A DNA stretch of 64,000 nt from Zygnema cylindricum (GCA_037447655.1 JBBHKE010001760.1:1-64000); one strand, 5' to 3'. Counted from the stretch's first letter, positions 22,034-33,903 are shown. Notes: generated from the letters alone by a model not told the origin. Numbers and translations are program-made.

Positions 22034-25000
22034 TACATTGGTTCGCGACTTAAATATATAAAATGTGTCGAAGCGTTGCTCGAAAATGGCAATTCGCCTC
22101 CAAACGATACTCCGTGTCCATACTTCGAAATCTCGTGCATACGCACAAAACGAAGCATACCGCACGAAATACTCAAAATCCAAATACCTACGCACGAAAT
22201 GAAAAGTATCGCACGAAATTAGTTCGGTTCAACAAACATCGCACGTGCGAACAAAATAGCTAGACGTGCGTACATGCATGAAATCGCGCGCGCGTGCTTT
22301 AAACCGTGCGTGCATGGGAAATACCGCGCGTGTGTGCAAAATACCGCGTGTGCGTGCGAAATACCAACACGATGCGGCATGACATTGATATATGTCGTGA
22401 GGTAACGCCAAATGCGGATAGACCTCACAAAATAGAATCTTCTTGTACCAATCACATTCGCATTTCCTTTGTCTCGTCGCAGCCGCTCTTTCTTTTTTTG
22501 GTTCCCTGTGGAATCTGACGATTGCGCCGTCATCTTGAAAATCTCTCCATTTTTTCAACAGGGATCTGACATAATTTCGCTTCCACTTTCACCGCCATGG
22601 ATTGCTTCGCCCACGTCATCGCTTTTACACCGTTTTCTTACATTTTTTAATTGTGTAAAACAAAATGGCAAACATTTTGTTGCCCGTCAACTCCACCATT
22701 GATGACGTGGCAAGAGCCTACGCTCTTACTGAAGTGGCTCAGGATGACGTGGCAATTACCATTTTCCTCTAAAATGCAAATAAAATTTTTGGAGACCCAT
22801 GATAGCTTCTGCTTTATTATCTTTTCACTTTTTCTGTCAATTTTTTCCAAGCCGGTTGTGTCTTTACTAATCTTTATTATTTATTCTTGGTTTATGAAAG
22901 CTTATTTGAAGGTAACTCCTATCTTTTTTTTTTTTTTTTTTTGCTTTTGTTTCCCACTTTTCACCTTTTATGTTAACCGTTTTTATTAAGCTTGTTTTTT
23001 TTCCCTCTTATAAATATTCATGTTTTGAGTTTTGAAAGAAATTTTGTGAATGTTTAGAAGGGAAATACAAATTCATTTGTTATGTTTTGGTTGAAGAATG
23101 TTGTCTTTTTTTCGGAAACGGAAACGGTATGCAACTCTTTTTCGTATTTTTTTTACTTTTCTTTACCTTCATTTTATTTTCTTCTTTTCGATTTCAGTAT
23201 ATATGCAAAAGTCAACTTCCAAAAATACGTAAAGGATGGCTTGAGTGTTGGTCTCAAAGTACGTTGCAAAAAAAAAATGAAAAAGTTAATACTAACTCAA
23301 ACTATCCATGTTTTAGTGAACATGTTTCCGTTGTTTATGAATTGACTAAGTCCAAAGTACCTTTGTGTTATACATATGTACTTTTTTTTGAACTAGCAGC
23401 TGTATATCTGTAGTGTACTTTTTGTGAAGGACTCCTCCAACCACAGAGTTCTTTGCTGCCCTTTTATTAGCCGAAATCTCCAATGCAACTTGTAGTTATC
23501 TAGGGTTTGGTAGATTTTAGTCCCTTGCAGCTTTCCTCCATGTATTCTCCCTCTTCACCTCCTGTATTTTTCTCTCTCTACTCCTTTTCCGTCGTTTCAC
23601 ATTTTTTTAGGTTGGCTACCTTTATTTTTTTATGTGAGAGAAAAGTTTCTAGCATATGTTTTTCGCTTACCTTTTGAGGCAGCGTTGTAGAGGTTTTATT
23701 AAAAACCTCTGAAGGCTCTTAACTTTGTTGTTTTTTTAGGTCCAACTTTCTCACTACTTTTTCTTTTTCCTTGTTTTTTCAAAATAGTGTTTGTGTTTAT
23801 CAAAATCAAAAAATTTGGAGCAAATCCTACCAAATACCAAATGATGGGATTGTAACACATCAGAGTGCCTAGCCCGCACAAATATTTACAAGCGAAAGCG
23901 AAAATAAACTCACAACAAAAAACACTCACACTCTCAAATTCACCACCATAAAGTTCTCGGGGAAATAGGTATATATATTAAGCTAAAGCTTTTCTTACTC
24001 ACTTACAAAACTTCTTCTCGTCTCACACTTCTCTCAAAGCTTGGAATACAGTTCATGGATTACGGCCGCGAGGTCAAACCAACATAGTTTAATCCTAGGA
24101 CACAAGTTAACATCACTTTTCCAAAACCATACTAAGAGTCAAACAATTCAATTAACGAAGATAAATTTAATTGAAGCAAAACGTGAGCAAGACCATGTGT
24201 GCTGTATGAAGGCATAACTTCATACACATACTAAAATACCAAATGTTATTTATTGGACTGAACATAAACACTCACATAGACACTTAGACGATTCTCACTA
24301 TGTCAATCCTAACACCCTCTCACTCAACAATTCTGTTCTTCCCTCATTCTCACTTGCGACAATTCCCCAGTCCCTTTCTCTTGTTACCCTTTAAGATTTC
24401 TCTGATAAGCCTTTTACTCTTAACCCATTGCTCGCTTGGTCTCTTTATCCCTCACAAACAAGCCTATTAGTTGTAAGAGAGAGGAGAAAGATCTCTTTCT
24501 AGAAAAGAGATCTCTTCTACATTATTGATAATTACGTGGAATTATGTCATATGCACTATGACGTATAATGTGTCAAAACATATGCACTATAAAACCTCAA
24601 TTTATATCTCACTGGCAGCTAAAAAAAGTGAGTGATCAAAACAAGTACGTCTATCCGTACATGTGGAATAAACAATATACAAAAACCTTTTAAGTGTCGA
24701 CCATTTGTGAAATTATGAATGTTTCATTGAAAATGATACTATTAAGATGGCGAAGAGACATGGTTTACAAGATGGGCTATAAAGTTTAGTTTTATAGCTA
24801 AAACATTTTTTTAGGTTTAAGTTACAGTAGAAGCATCTACGATGCTAATAGAGATACAAACTTTGTTTTTTTTTTGCCGAAAACCATCTATTAATAACTC
24901 TAATAAATAGAGTGGATTACAATCTCCCTCGTCCCCTACACTAAATGAGTATTATGCGTTCTAATATCGCGTAAACGCTTATACTTCCTTTGCAATAATG

Positions 25001-25437
25001 GGCAGTCTTACAGTGTTCTACAGTGTTTGATACCATGGTTGGTGTTGACAGTCGCTTTTAGCAACGTTGCCATTCGTCGACATTTTCCGTAAATACTAAT
25101 GCACATTTGATGCATCATCTAGCAAGACTTTATTACCAACAATGCAATTTTACAGAAATGGAAACATGATAGGACACGAGTGTCAGTAAAACAAACATCA
25201 ACATCTGTCTTTTGTTCAAAGAAATATATTTTTAAATAGTCAATAGGTGCAATTATACATTTTGCACTCAAGCTGCGAATGTACTTGACTCATCAACACA
25301 ACAATACAGTATAAACAAAACAAACTCGGTCATTTTTCCAAACAAGACTACCGTGGCGATGAAATAGATTTACAAAAATCCAAACTAGAATCATTCAAAG
25401 CCTAAAACCCTAATTTTGTGGTAAGGACAAGAATGTC
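22034..25437. other. Intergenic DNA without a supported gene
   Basis: 22034-22400 appears to be the right part of the repeat interrupted by element C. Near 22260-22360 it carries degenerate tandem copies of a roughly 20-bp unit based on AAATACCGCGTGTGCGTGC. 22400-23450 has T-rich tracts (about 20 T at 22923) and short frames without domains. 23450-25437 is AT-rich and holds nothing I can name. Confidence 0.4.
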
Positions 25438-26012
25438 TGTTGTTCTATAACCACCGTTGCAGGTGGAGGAGCAACAGTAGTAGTAGAAATAGACATGATA
25501 CACTCTCAAAAGCTATCAAGAATCATACCAAACAACTGTTCTTAAGTGCTCACCAATTCTTATAAAAGAATCCAAACCTCACAAGACTCTATCAGAATAT
25601 AGAGTAGCATAAACACTGATAACTCCCAAAGTTTCAGCTCAATTGACCCTACAACACTCAAGATATAATACTCAGAAGTTTCCTAAAAACTGTCTGCAGT
25701 TTTACTACTTGGAAGTCTGGATACATAATATGTTCTAAGTCCTAAGTCTTATACTTGTGTTGAACTGGCAACACCAGTGTACTTGAGAGGTACATCAAAC
25801 CACCAAGCTACCACTAATCTGTCAAGCTACCACTGAGCTATCACTAAGCTACCACTGAGTTACCCACTAAGCTACCACTAAGTTACCCACTAAGTTGACT
25901 AGAATCGTATCTATCGCAGTTGCTCTATCCTGTACAGAATCACATTAAGAATATCAGACGATACCTTTTCCGTACGGACCATATCAAATATAATCATGGT
26001 TGCGTTGTCTTG

Positions 26013-26241
26013 TGTTGGATTGGCACGTGAATGCCGGTTCAATACGGGGTAGAATGTGAAATGTCACACTCGAATCCGCCTAAAAGAAATAGGTACGGAC
26101 CCGCCAGGCTCTACATCGAGCTGGTGGCACAGTGGTTAGTGCGCTGACAGCTCAAGTCAGAGGTCCCAGGTTCGAGCCCTGGCCGGCTCACTTTTCCCTA
26201 GTATGGGACATACCGAATCCCGGATTTCACGGAAATCAACA
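26013..26241 (+). repeat. 5' LTR of the miniature element
   Basis: 229 bp, TGTTGGATTGGC...AAATCAACA. It contains the tRNA-like unit 26118-26190 and a T4 run at 26192-26195. It is identical by eye to 26299-26527. Confidence 0.95.
26118..26190 (+). ncRNA. tRNA-like Pol III unit in the 5' LTR
   Basis: All arms of a cloverleaf fold. Acceptor: GAGCTGG/CCGGCTC (7 bp, one G-U). D stem: GCAC/GTGC. Anticodon stem: CTGAC/GTCAG with loop AGCTCAA. Variable loop: AGGTC. T stem: CCAGG/CCTGG with loop TTCGAGC. A box: TGGCACAGTGG (26125-26135). B box: GGTTCGAGCCC (26169-26179). TTTT starts two bases after the end (26192-26195), as in a Pol III gene. Position 33 is G, not U, so a CUC anticodon would be poorly presented. 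I regard it as tRNA-derived promoter or RNA sequence, not a decoding tRNA. Confidence 0.85.
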
Positions 26242-26254
26242 TGGTATCGGAGCC
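26242..26254 (+). promoter_or_regulatory. Primer-binding site of the miniature element (tRNA-Met 3' end)
   Basis: TGGTATCGGAGCC follows the CA end of the 5' LTR with no gap. This is the standard plant Ty1/copia and TRIM primer type with one wobble-compatible change. It differs from the half-tRNA type used by elements A1, A2 and C. Confidence 0.85.
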
Positions 26255-26298
26255 AGCGGGATTGCGGATGGTGTGACCGGCCTTCCCGTGAGGGGGGG

Positions 26299-26527
26299 TG
26301 TTGGATTGGCACGTGAATGCCGGTTCAATACGGGGTAGAATGTGAAATGTCACACTCGAATCCGCCTAAAAGAAATAGGTACGGACCCGCCAGGCTCTAC
26401 ATCGAGCTGGTGGCACAGTGGTTAGTGCGCTGACAGCTCAAGTCAGAGGTCCCAGGTTCGAGCCCTGGCCGGCTCACTTTTCCCTAGTATGGGACATACC
26501 GAATCCCGGATTTCACGGAAATCAACA
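26299..26527 (+). repeat. 3' LTR of the miniature element
   Basis: Identical by eye to the 5' copy. It follows the polypurine tract directly and is followed by the duplicated target TCTTG. Confidence 0.95.
26404..26476 (+). ncRNA. tRNA-like Pol III unit in the 3' LTR
   Basis: Exact second copy, 286 bp downstream of the first, with the same A box, B box and TTTT terminator (26478-26481). Two intact units so close together are the result of LTR duplication. Confidence 0.85.
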
Positions 26528-26641
26528 TCTTGGTTGTGTTGCAGCTTCGCTGTTGCGCTGCTCTGCCGCAGCGCTGCTGCGCTGCTCTGCTGTTTAGCAG
26601 CTGCGCTGCTCTGAGACTGAAAGCTTTCCAAAAAGACAACA

Positions 26642-28060
26642 CTCCCTTAAAGATTTAGACTCAGTATACCGGCGCAGCTGCGGTTATAAACTACCGCAGC
26701 ATCGCAGCATAGCAATAGAGCAATTAGCAAGTCACCTAGTCCCACTACATCTCAATGGTGGACTTATCGCGTAGTGGCACTATAACAATGCAGCAATTCA
26801 ACTATTCACTTAATCCCACTGCGTCCCTACAATACTTCAGCTTAGGAGCAGGAAGAGCTTTAGTGAGTTTATCAACAATCATTTTTGTATCTCGCAAATA
26901 ACATAATTTAATAACTCTAGAGAACACTTTTTCTCTTACAAAGTGTAATCGTTCATCCATGAGCTTGCTTTTGAAGTGATTACTTGGGTTAGAAGCAATG
27001 GCAATGGCAATGGCAACCTGGTTATCACACCAGATCACCTGTGGACCAACTTCTATGTATCCTAGTTCTTATAACATGGATTTTACCAATAAGAATTCTT
27101 TGAGGGCCGAGCTTCCTGCCATATATTCTGACTCCATTGTCGATTGTGCTGTAACCTTTTGAAGTTTGCTGCTCCAGCAGCAAGTACCGTTCCCAATTTG
27201 TAGAACGAATCCCGTGGTGGATTTCCGGCTTGGCATGTCGCCATAGCTTGCATCACTCCATGTTTGTAGCTTGACTTCTCCTCCGCCTAGAGCGAGTTTG
27301 AGGTCTTTAGTTCCTGCCAAATATCTTAAGACTCTCCTTGCTGCATCATGATCAGATTTTCTTGGATTTTCTAGACTCCTGCTCAGTACCCCGACTGCTG
27401 GAGCAATGTCAAGACGGGTACAGTTCATGAAATATATTAGGCTTCCCACTATCTGTCTATAAGGTATTATTGTCATAGGATCATTCTCCTCTGACTCTAA
27501 ATACTTGCTAAAAATGACACCTGGGTCTGTCTCTTCTCCCTTTTACTTCTGCCAAATCTTCATTGGAGTTAAACATCCTTTTGCCCCCCGTATTCTGTAC
27601 TCATCTAACATGTTTCCAATAGCCTCTTTTTGAGTAAATTTTATTTTTTTCATATTTTTGTCCCTCTCTTCCTGGATACCCAAAATATATTTTTTCCTCA
27701 CCGAGGTCTTTCATCTTGAACCGTGAGTTTATAGCAGTTTTGATATTGTTAATTTCAGCCATTGATTTGCTAATTAATAGCAAATCATCTACATATAGTG
27801 TTATATACACTATCCCATTTTCACCCTTTTGAACGTAGATAGAGTGATCAAAACTTATCCTTTGAAATCCTAGGCTAGTGAAGAATTCATCAAGCTTCAG
27901 ATTCCACTGTCTGGGGGCCTATTTTAGGCCGTACAAAGATTTTAGCAACTTGCATACTAAGTGCTCTTTTCGTGGTTCCACATACTTTTCAAGCTCCTGC
28001 ATGTAAATGGTCTCTTCTAGTTCTCCGTGCAAAAAGGTCGTCTTTACATCCATCTGATGT
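26642..28060 (-). pseudogene. RT and RNase H of truncated copia element D
   Basis: Minus-strand pieces, in order. RT palm begins at 28060 ([15 protein letters not shown], then KSLYGLK with a TAG before APRQW), followed by YVDD catalytic text (VYITLYVDDLLLI, 27810-27770). RNase H comprises TWSDASYGD, STMESEYMA (27476-27069) and CDNQVAIAIA (27038-26802), so all three acidic catalytic positions are kept. Frameshifts occur near 27500 and 27690. Everything upstream of RT, including gag, protease, integrase and the 5' LTR, is missing because the element is cut at about 28060. Confidence 0.85.
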
Positions 28061-28672
28061 ATTTCCTCAGTAAGAGTCTTAATGATCCTAGGAAGAGATA
28101 TTGGGAGGCAGCCAAGATAGTCATGAGATATCTGGTAGGAACTAGAGAGTTGTGGTTATATTCGGGAGGGGAGCACAGTGATATCACTACTTGGAGTGAT
28201 GCCAGTTATGGGGATGAACCTATGAGAAGATGCACTTCTGGGTATGTGTTGTATGTGGGGGAAGGTGCTTGTTGTTGGAGTAGTAAACAACAAAAGGTGG
28301 TTACTCTGTCTACTATGGAGGCTGAGGATATGGCCTCTTGTTTGGCTGTGAAAGAGTTTATGTGGGTCAAATCCTTGTTGCAAGAATTAGGGTACATGAA
28401 CGTGGGAGTGCATGAATTTTTTTACCATAATCAGGCTGCCATTGCCATTGCAGCCAATCCAAAACATCATTTCAAGGCTAAACATATGGACATAAGATTG
28501 AGCTTTGTGAGGGAAAAAGTTGAAAATAAAATTGCAAATCTTGTGTATAAATCCGATGAAGAAATGGTGACTGACATGATTACCAAACATGTGCTCTTTC
28601 CAAAGTTAAAATATTGTAGGGAAAAATGCGGGTTGAAAGAAAAGTTAAAATTAGACTAGAAAATAAGGGGAA
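28061..28672 (+). pseudogene. Copia RNase H fragment of element B2
   Basis: A plus-strand frame from about 28061 ([13 protein letters not shown]) to 28659 covers the end of the RT connection and all of RNase H: TTWSDASYGD, STMEAEDMAS and KHHFKAKHMDIR. The FCDNQAA motif reads FYHNQAA, so the third catalytic Asp is His. The polypurine tract (agactagaaaataaggggaa) leads into the LTR at 28673. The open frame begins upstream at 28027, but those codons belong to the opposite-strand element. Confidence 0.8.
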
Positions 28673-29679
28673 TGTTAAAATAAGTAGTTTTTGGTATTTT
28701 CTAGGTCTAAAATAATTAGCGGAAACAGATAAAGAAAATGCAGGCAGTCTGCCTCCATCTCTTCTCTCTTACCCCTATACTTGTTGTAGTCACAGAAGGA
28801 GAGAGAGAGCGATGTAGCCATGGTTGCCTCAGCTCCATAGGAAGGACTAAAGAGTGACTTAAGTCACTCTCAACAAAAGGTTAAGTCCGACAGGACTCGA
28901 ACCATCGACCGGTAGAGCGCTGCGTATCCGTTAGCTCTCACCAGTCTGTCGTAGAAGTCAGTCAGGAGATATAGGGTTTAATAAGTATTTAAACTATTGT
29001 ATAATACTGAAACCATTTAACTAAAATATGGACAAATGAACATAGAACTTGTTAAGGTTTAGTGCGAACGTCATTTCGCACGAAACAAATAAATCGGACA
29101 TTTGTTTCAACGGTCGACATTTAATGTCGGATTTAATCCGACAGCGCACATCATCGTCGAGATCGCGGAATGGTCACTTTGGCTTTTATGGACGTGGCAT
29201 GACCTGGCGCCGCGTGGAAGGATAACATTCGGTCGCGGGAATTCGGGAGAATATACGAACGAGTGGAAAAGTGACACGCGTCCACTCAGTAGCCTTGTCG
29301 TACACCGGCCGTACAGAAAGTACATCGGCAGTTATACTTTTTTTTGTACTTTACAGTTATATGATTAGTTCATACTTCAGTAGATAGGGGTTGTGAGAGA
29401 GGTTTAGGACTTAGGAAATTTTTGGTAGATAGTCGCCTCTCTCTTTAAGAAAACTTTGTATAAATTGGCATTTTTGCCGGCTCATAACTTATCAGCTAGT
29501 TGGTCGTTTTCAATGATTTTTTTTGCTACGGACTCAAAGGAGTCTAGGCTGCACACGAGTGTAGTCAAAGTGTCATTTTGCCTTCCTAGACAGCAGTGGT
29601 TGTGGCTTGAAGTGGGTTAGTTAAACACTATCGAGAGGCTTCCTGTATTTTGTGGTCTAATGGAGGACACAGAATTCCA
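28673..29679 (+). repeat. 3' LTR of element B2 (family B)
   Basis: Begins TGTTAAAATAAG after a purine tract and ends AATTCCA, about 1.0 kb. It is the same family as 10901-11886 and 13911-14885. A GTAC inverted pair lies near 29305-29350. Confidence 0.8.
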
Positions 29680-31813
29680 TCTACAAAATGTGCGACAGTC
29701 TACGAAACGAAATGTAGACGACTACGAAACTATGAAACTTTTTAAAAACGGCGATTGTTGTAGAAAACGAGGTTTTTGTGACGTTGTAGATGTTTAGGGT
29801 TTTGTGACGTAGCGAAGTCATGCTACCATGTGACGTCTTCAAAACGTACATTTTCCGTCATGGCTTCTCGATTTCGTTTTCTTATATTTTATCATTCGAT
29901 ATGCCATCAAACTTAGACCAAAAATATTAAAAAAGGAAAAAGAATACAACTTTCATTTGATACTATTATTTTTACATCTCGTGAAATATGAGAGAAAGAG
30001 GAGTGGTCGAGTGAGAAAGTGGGGGAGAGACGAGGACGACATAAAAATTTGCAAAGGACCTATGAAGGAAAGTGGAGGGCCGAGACCCCTGGAATTTTTT
30101 TCCGTACATGTTTGTCATTTTTTTATGTGCATGCGCGTGACGAGCAGTGAAAAAAATAGCGTGTACTTGTCTTTCTTGCAAATTTTTTTCGAAAACTTTT
30201 GACACGTGCAATCCAAGTTTTCAATTCGTCAATAGGGTAGTATTTTGATTAGAATCAGGTCGCGATTTGATTCCAGTGCAAGTGTGAAGTTGAGCTGGAA
30301 GTGGGTCGCGATGATAATAACGCCAAATTGCCGTACACTCCAAGTTTCAAGAAGACGCAAAATGTACTTGTGTTTTTGCCCATTTTTTGTACGGCGTAAT
30401 ATTTTCTCGTTGCTGGTCCCATTTTTTTTGAAAACGACGAAAAAAAAACCCTTACTTGAACACATGGGGACACGCCCTAATAAAACCAACAACAAGCGAC
30501 GTTATTAGAGTTCAAAAGTACCTTTTTTCATATGAAAATCAAACAACGTAACGGAAGTGCAGTTTACACTCGACTTACAAGCGTAATACATTTGTTCATA
30601 AATGGGGATTTTTAATTATTTAACTGCGCACAATTTATATGTAACCTTTGACGGTGGTCCGACGTAACTGACATTCAACGCGACAAATAGTAATAGCGTC
30701 ATAATGACGTCAAACTGTACTGTCTGTCAGTTTTTTTACGTCTACATAATTTAGTGATCATATTTACAACGCGGATAATTATTACTGACATAACCCAATA
30801 CTGAGTACTTAAACAAATTAGAGTAAACTTCCTCTGTGAAGAAGTTCTCTCATATAAATTAGAGTTAATAACTCTAGTTTTTTTTTTACTCTAATTTTTT
30901 CATTACTCAATTACGATTCGTGGCATATTGTCTTATAGTGTTGTGTATCGAAGTCTCCTAGCCGCTATTCAATATGTACCAAATTTTGGGTACCCGATAA
31001 TCGATATATCTCTTAGATATTATCAAAAAGCTTAATATCGGAGTATATATCCGATATACACTTCGATATTACAACACATTACCATTGCGACGTATCGAAG
31101 TGACCCTGGGTCAACAAGATTCCCCCTCGTCGTGGCGCGCTTTCGAGAGGGGGGGGGGGGGGGGGTTATCTTCTTTACAATTTGTCGTACAAATATGTAC
31201 GGACCCCCACTTCCTACAACATATATGGCTATAATTTTTTATGGTCCCTCAGCAAATATCGTGCTCTATGACCTTTCGTATTCAATGTTTTGAATATCAT
31301 ATTTATTGCGATAGGTTTTTACTGTTACACAACACTACTGTAGTGATAACTACACCATGAATCGTCATTAACGTTAATGTTTTCCTTTACCACTTAAAAA
31401 TTATTTTTTCTTGCACTCTTAGCGATTTGAAGGCTTAGATTGGGAAACAAAAATCTTGCACTCTTAGCGATCCGAAGGTTTAGATTGGAAAACAGGAATC
31501 TTTCCTTCCAGTGTCGATTAATCAGATGTGCGTGCACATAGAAAAACTAGCGAAAATGGCGAAAACGCCATTTGACTCTAATACCGATTTAAGGGGTAGT
31601 CAATAAGAATGCGTGATGTAGTAATCGTAACAAAAAATTGTATCATTTAGGGTACGGCACATTATGGCTAAGTAAAGGTTTTTTTCTGTCGTTTTCCTCA
31701 AAAACTTAGCGTCTTACTGCTAAAGTTACAACCATACAAAAAAATCGTTGGAATGCAGATTATTTCTTTAGTTTCGCTTACATCTTATACCGGAATTTCT
31801 TTATAGGGGTCTT
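29680..31813. other. Repeat-rich intergenic DNA without a gene
   Basis: 29690-30560 resembles, in the opposite orientation, the interior of the Harbinger-like element at 44499-46198 (shared 'tgacgtc...aaaccctaaac' and 'tttgatactatt...gagagaaagag' text). About 30640-30925 matches the right half of the TA-flanked MITE at 56571-58094, ending 'ttacgattcgtgg'. 30936 onward starts TAGTGTTGTGTATCG like the hAT MITEs. 31149-31165 is a run of 17 G. No coding frame is convincing. Confidence 0.5.
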
Positions 31814-33903
31814 TGTATAATTAATGGTTATTTTTAGTATTTTCTAGGTCTAAAATGAAAGGCAAAAAAGAAGCTGAGGCAGTTTACATCTAACTCCTCT
31901 CTTCAGCTCCCACACTTGTCGCAGTCACTGAAAGTTGAAGAGGATGCTAAAGCCATGGCTGCCTATGCTGCTTAAAAGATAGAGAGGCATGTGGTAGATT
32001 TTGGTAGATTTACCAAAATATACTTGACGGACCCATTATTTGATCTTAGTACCTGCCGCCCGTCAAGCCTGAGATAGACGGTAGCTTTATCTTATAGTCT
32101 AGAATCGGTGCTGAGACATATAGGGTTTGACAAATATATGAACTGTGAAGCGAGAACTATTTCATTTAACTGAAACTATAGACGTCGCCCATGGATACAG
32201 GTTTGTAAAGTACGTAGTACGGTAGGGTTCCTAAATTGATACCGCGTATTTTGTTTTGACAATGAAACAAATATCGCGCAACAATTTATGACGGCAACGA
32301 TTAAAACCCGATTTTGATCGGACGGCCGCAAAGGATGCCGTAATCGCGGAATAGGTTTTAAACGATTTTGGTCACGGCCACATCGATTAACATGTGGCAC
32401 GACCACATTGGATTACCGCATCTCCAGGATTACAGGAACAAATCCAAATATAACATGTGTCGACTTGTTGGCCATGTCATACAATGTCCGTACAAAAAGT
32501 ACACCAACACCTGTACCTTTCTGTATGACACAGTATTTTAATTGGTGCCGTAAATCAGTAGATAGTGTTTTAGAGAGAGATAGGACTTAGGAAAATTCGG
32601 TAGATAGGACCTTCTCTCCCAATGAGCCTCTATACAAAATGTCAACTTTGACCCTCCATAACTTACTACTCGAGGAAGCAAATTCAGAGATTCTTTTTTG
32701 TTGTAATTTATAAATCTTTATTTCAGTCAACAGGGGTAAAAATAACTTAGGATATTTTTTCTAGTAGTCTACTATAAGACTTACCTTAATTAGTGTTACA
32801 GTAGCGAGAGGTACAGTAGAGTGTATCGTACTGTATCGTACTTTTGCAGGGACACGTGTCGGCCAAATAACGTATGCAGGTTTTTGGATTAGCGCCGACA
32901 ATCAGCCATACGCATCAAAATGTTGACGATGCGATTCACATGATCGGACGAACAGGATCTGTCCCGAGTATTCCGGAAACATATGGTACATCTCGACGGT
33001 ACCATCGTCGATCGAATTCGTTCCAACGGACGCGATTCACCTGGGACCACAAGCGCGATTCACGAGGGACCACAAGCGTGATTCGCGTGGGACCACAAGT
33101 GACGAAGCACTCAGGTGCTTCGTACTACATGACCACATTGGGCTGGACTTTAGCGGTCACCGCTGACTAAGCATTTGGAACGTTTTGTGTACGGTTAGAA
33201 CGTTTTGTGTACGGTTCAATTTCTGTAAATATCTGAATAACATTAGTTTGTAGTTTAGTGTGATAAAAAATAGTGTTCCGCTAATCAAGTTTTAGAAATA
33301 GTAATTAGGTTTTTAAAGTACAGTAACGTACAGGTAGGATGCTTTGTCGTTAGTCAGGATAATAACCGTAGTAACGGTTACCCGAATTAGTGTAGATCAG
33401 TAGATACACACTGTGAGTATATAACTTAGAACTTAGACAATTTTGTAGTATCCAGTTTTGGGAATATGATTTTCTAAGGGCAGTTTTTGGGAAACTTCTA
33501 GACATCATATCTTATGGTTAACTGGGTCATTTTGGCTGCAATTTTGGGAATTGTCAGTTTGCTGTATTGTGTATCACTGTGGCAAATTTGAATCATATTG
33601 GCTTTATGAGTCATATTTTGTGTCAGATCTAAGTTGGTTGTTGAGTAGGTACTTTGATAATTTCTGTTGTTTTTCATGTCTACTTCCACTACTACTACAG
33701 GTTTACCGCCTGCAGCGGTGGTTGTAGAACAATATTTTTGCTATCGACTCATGGGAGTCTTACCTTCACAGGTGTCGAGGCGGTTAGAGTTTTAGTCTGC
33801 CACGGTAGACGTTATTTTTGCTGAAACAAAAAGGGTTCAGGGTTATCCTAGAGGCTTCGTGTGAGCTGCTTATTCTGAGGGCCAATGGAGGTCTCAGAGT
33901 TTG
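31814..33903 (+). repeat. 5' LTR of element F, with an inserted LTR-like segment
   Basis: 31814-32698 aligns with 40210-41050. The alignment to related LTRs resumes at about 33746 ('tttttgctatcgactcatgggagtc') and runs to the conserved end 'ccaatggaggtctcagagttt'. The 1-kb segment between begins TGTTGTAATTT, lies between two T-rich sites, and contains LTR-like blocks (cagtagatacacac, aacttagaacttag). I infer a solo LTR of another family. Confidence 0.55.

Larger units (their letters stand above)
26013..26527 (+). mobile_element. Miniature LTR retrotransposon (TRIM/SMART-like) with tRNA-like LTRs
   Basis: A 515-bp element: LTR 26013-26241, interior 26242-26298 (57 bp), LTR 26299-26527. Both LTRs are 229 bp, begin TGTTG, end CAACA and look identical base for base, so insertion was recent. 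The 5-bp duplication TCTTG lies at 26008-26012 and 26528-26532. The PBS TGGTATCGGAGCC starts at 26242. It matches the complement of the initiator tRNA-Met 3' end except one A to G change that can still pair as G-U. The polypurine tract GAGGGGGGG lies at 26290-26298. Nothing is coded. Small LTR elements are known in plants; an LTR containing a tRNA-like cloverleaf is not one I know. Orientation is set by PBS and PPT. Confidence 0.95.
25438..26641 (-). repeat. 3' LTR of truncated copia element D, carrying a miniature element
   Basis: On the minus strand it begins TGTTGTCTTTTTGG at 26641, right after the purine tract ctttaaggg, and appears to end with CAACA at 25438. Without the 520 bp contributed by the nested miniature element it is about 685 bp. 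It is distantly related to the LTR of element C: shared ends, AAGCTACCACT repeats at 25800-25885, and GCTGCGCTG arrays at 26540-26610. Confidence 0.7.

Noticed and set aside
25800-25885. Possible CRISPR-like array (repeated AAGCTACCACT)
   Set aside because: Units are adjacent short tandem repeats without unique spacers, within a plant LTR.
26118-26190. Functional tRNA gene (apparent anticodon CUC, Glu)
   Set aside because: Position 33 is G rather than the near-invariant U, and both copies lie within LTRs of a mobile element. I call it tRNA-like instead.
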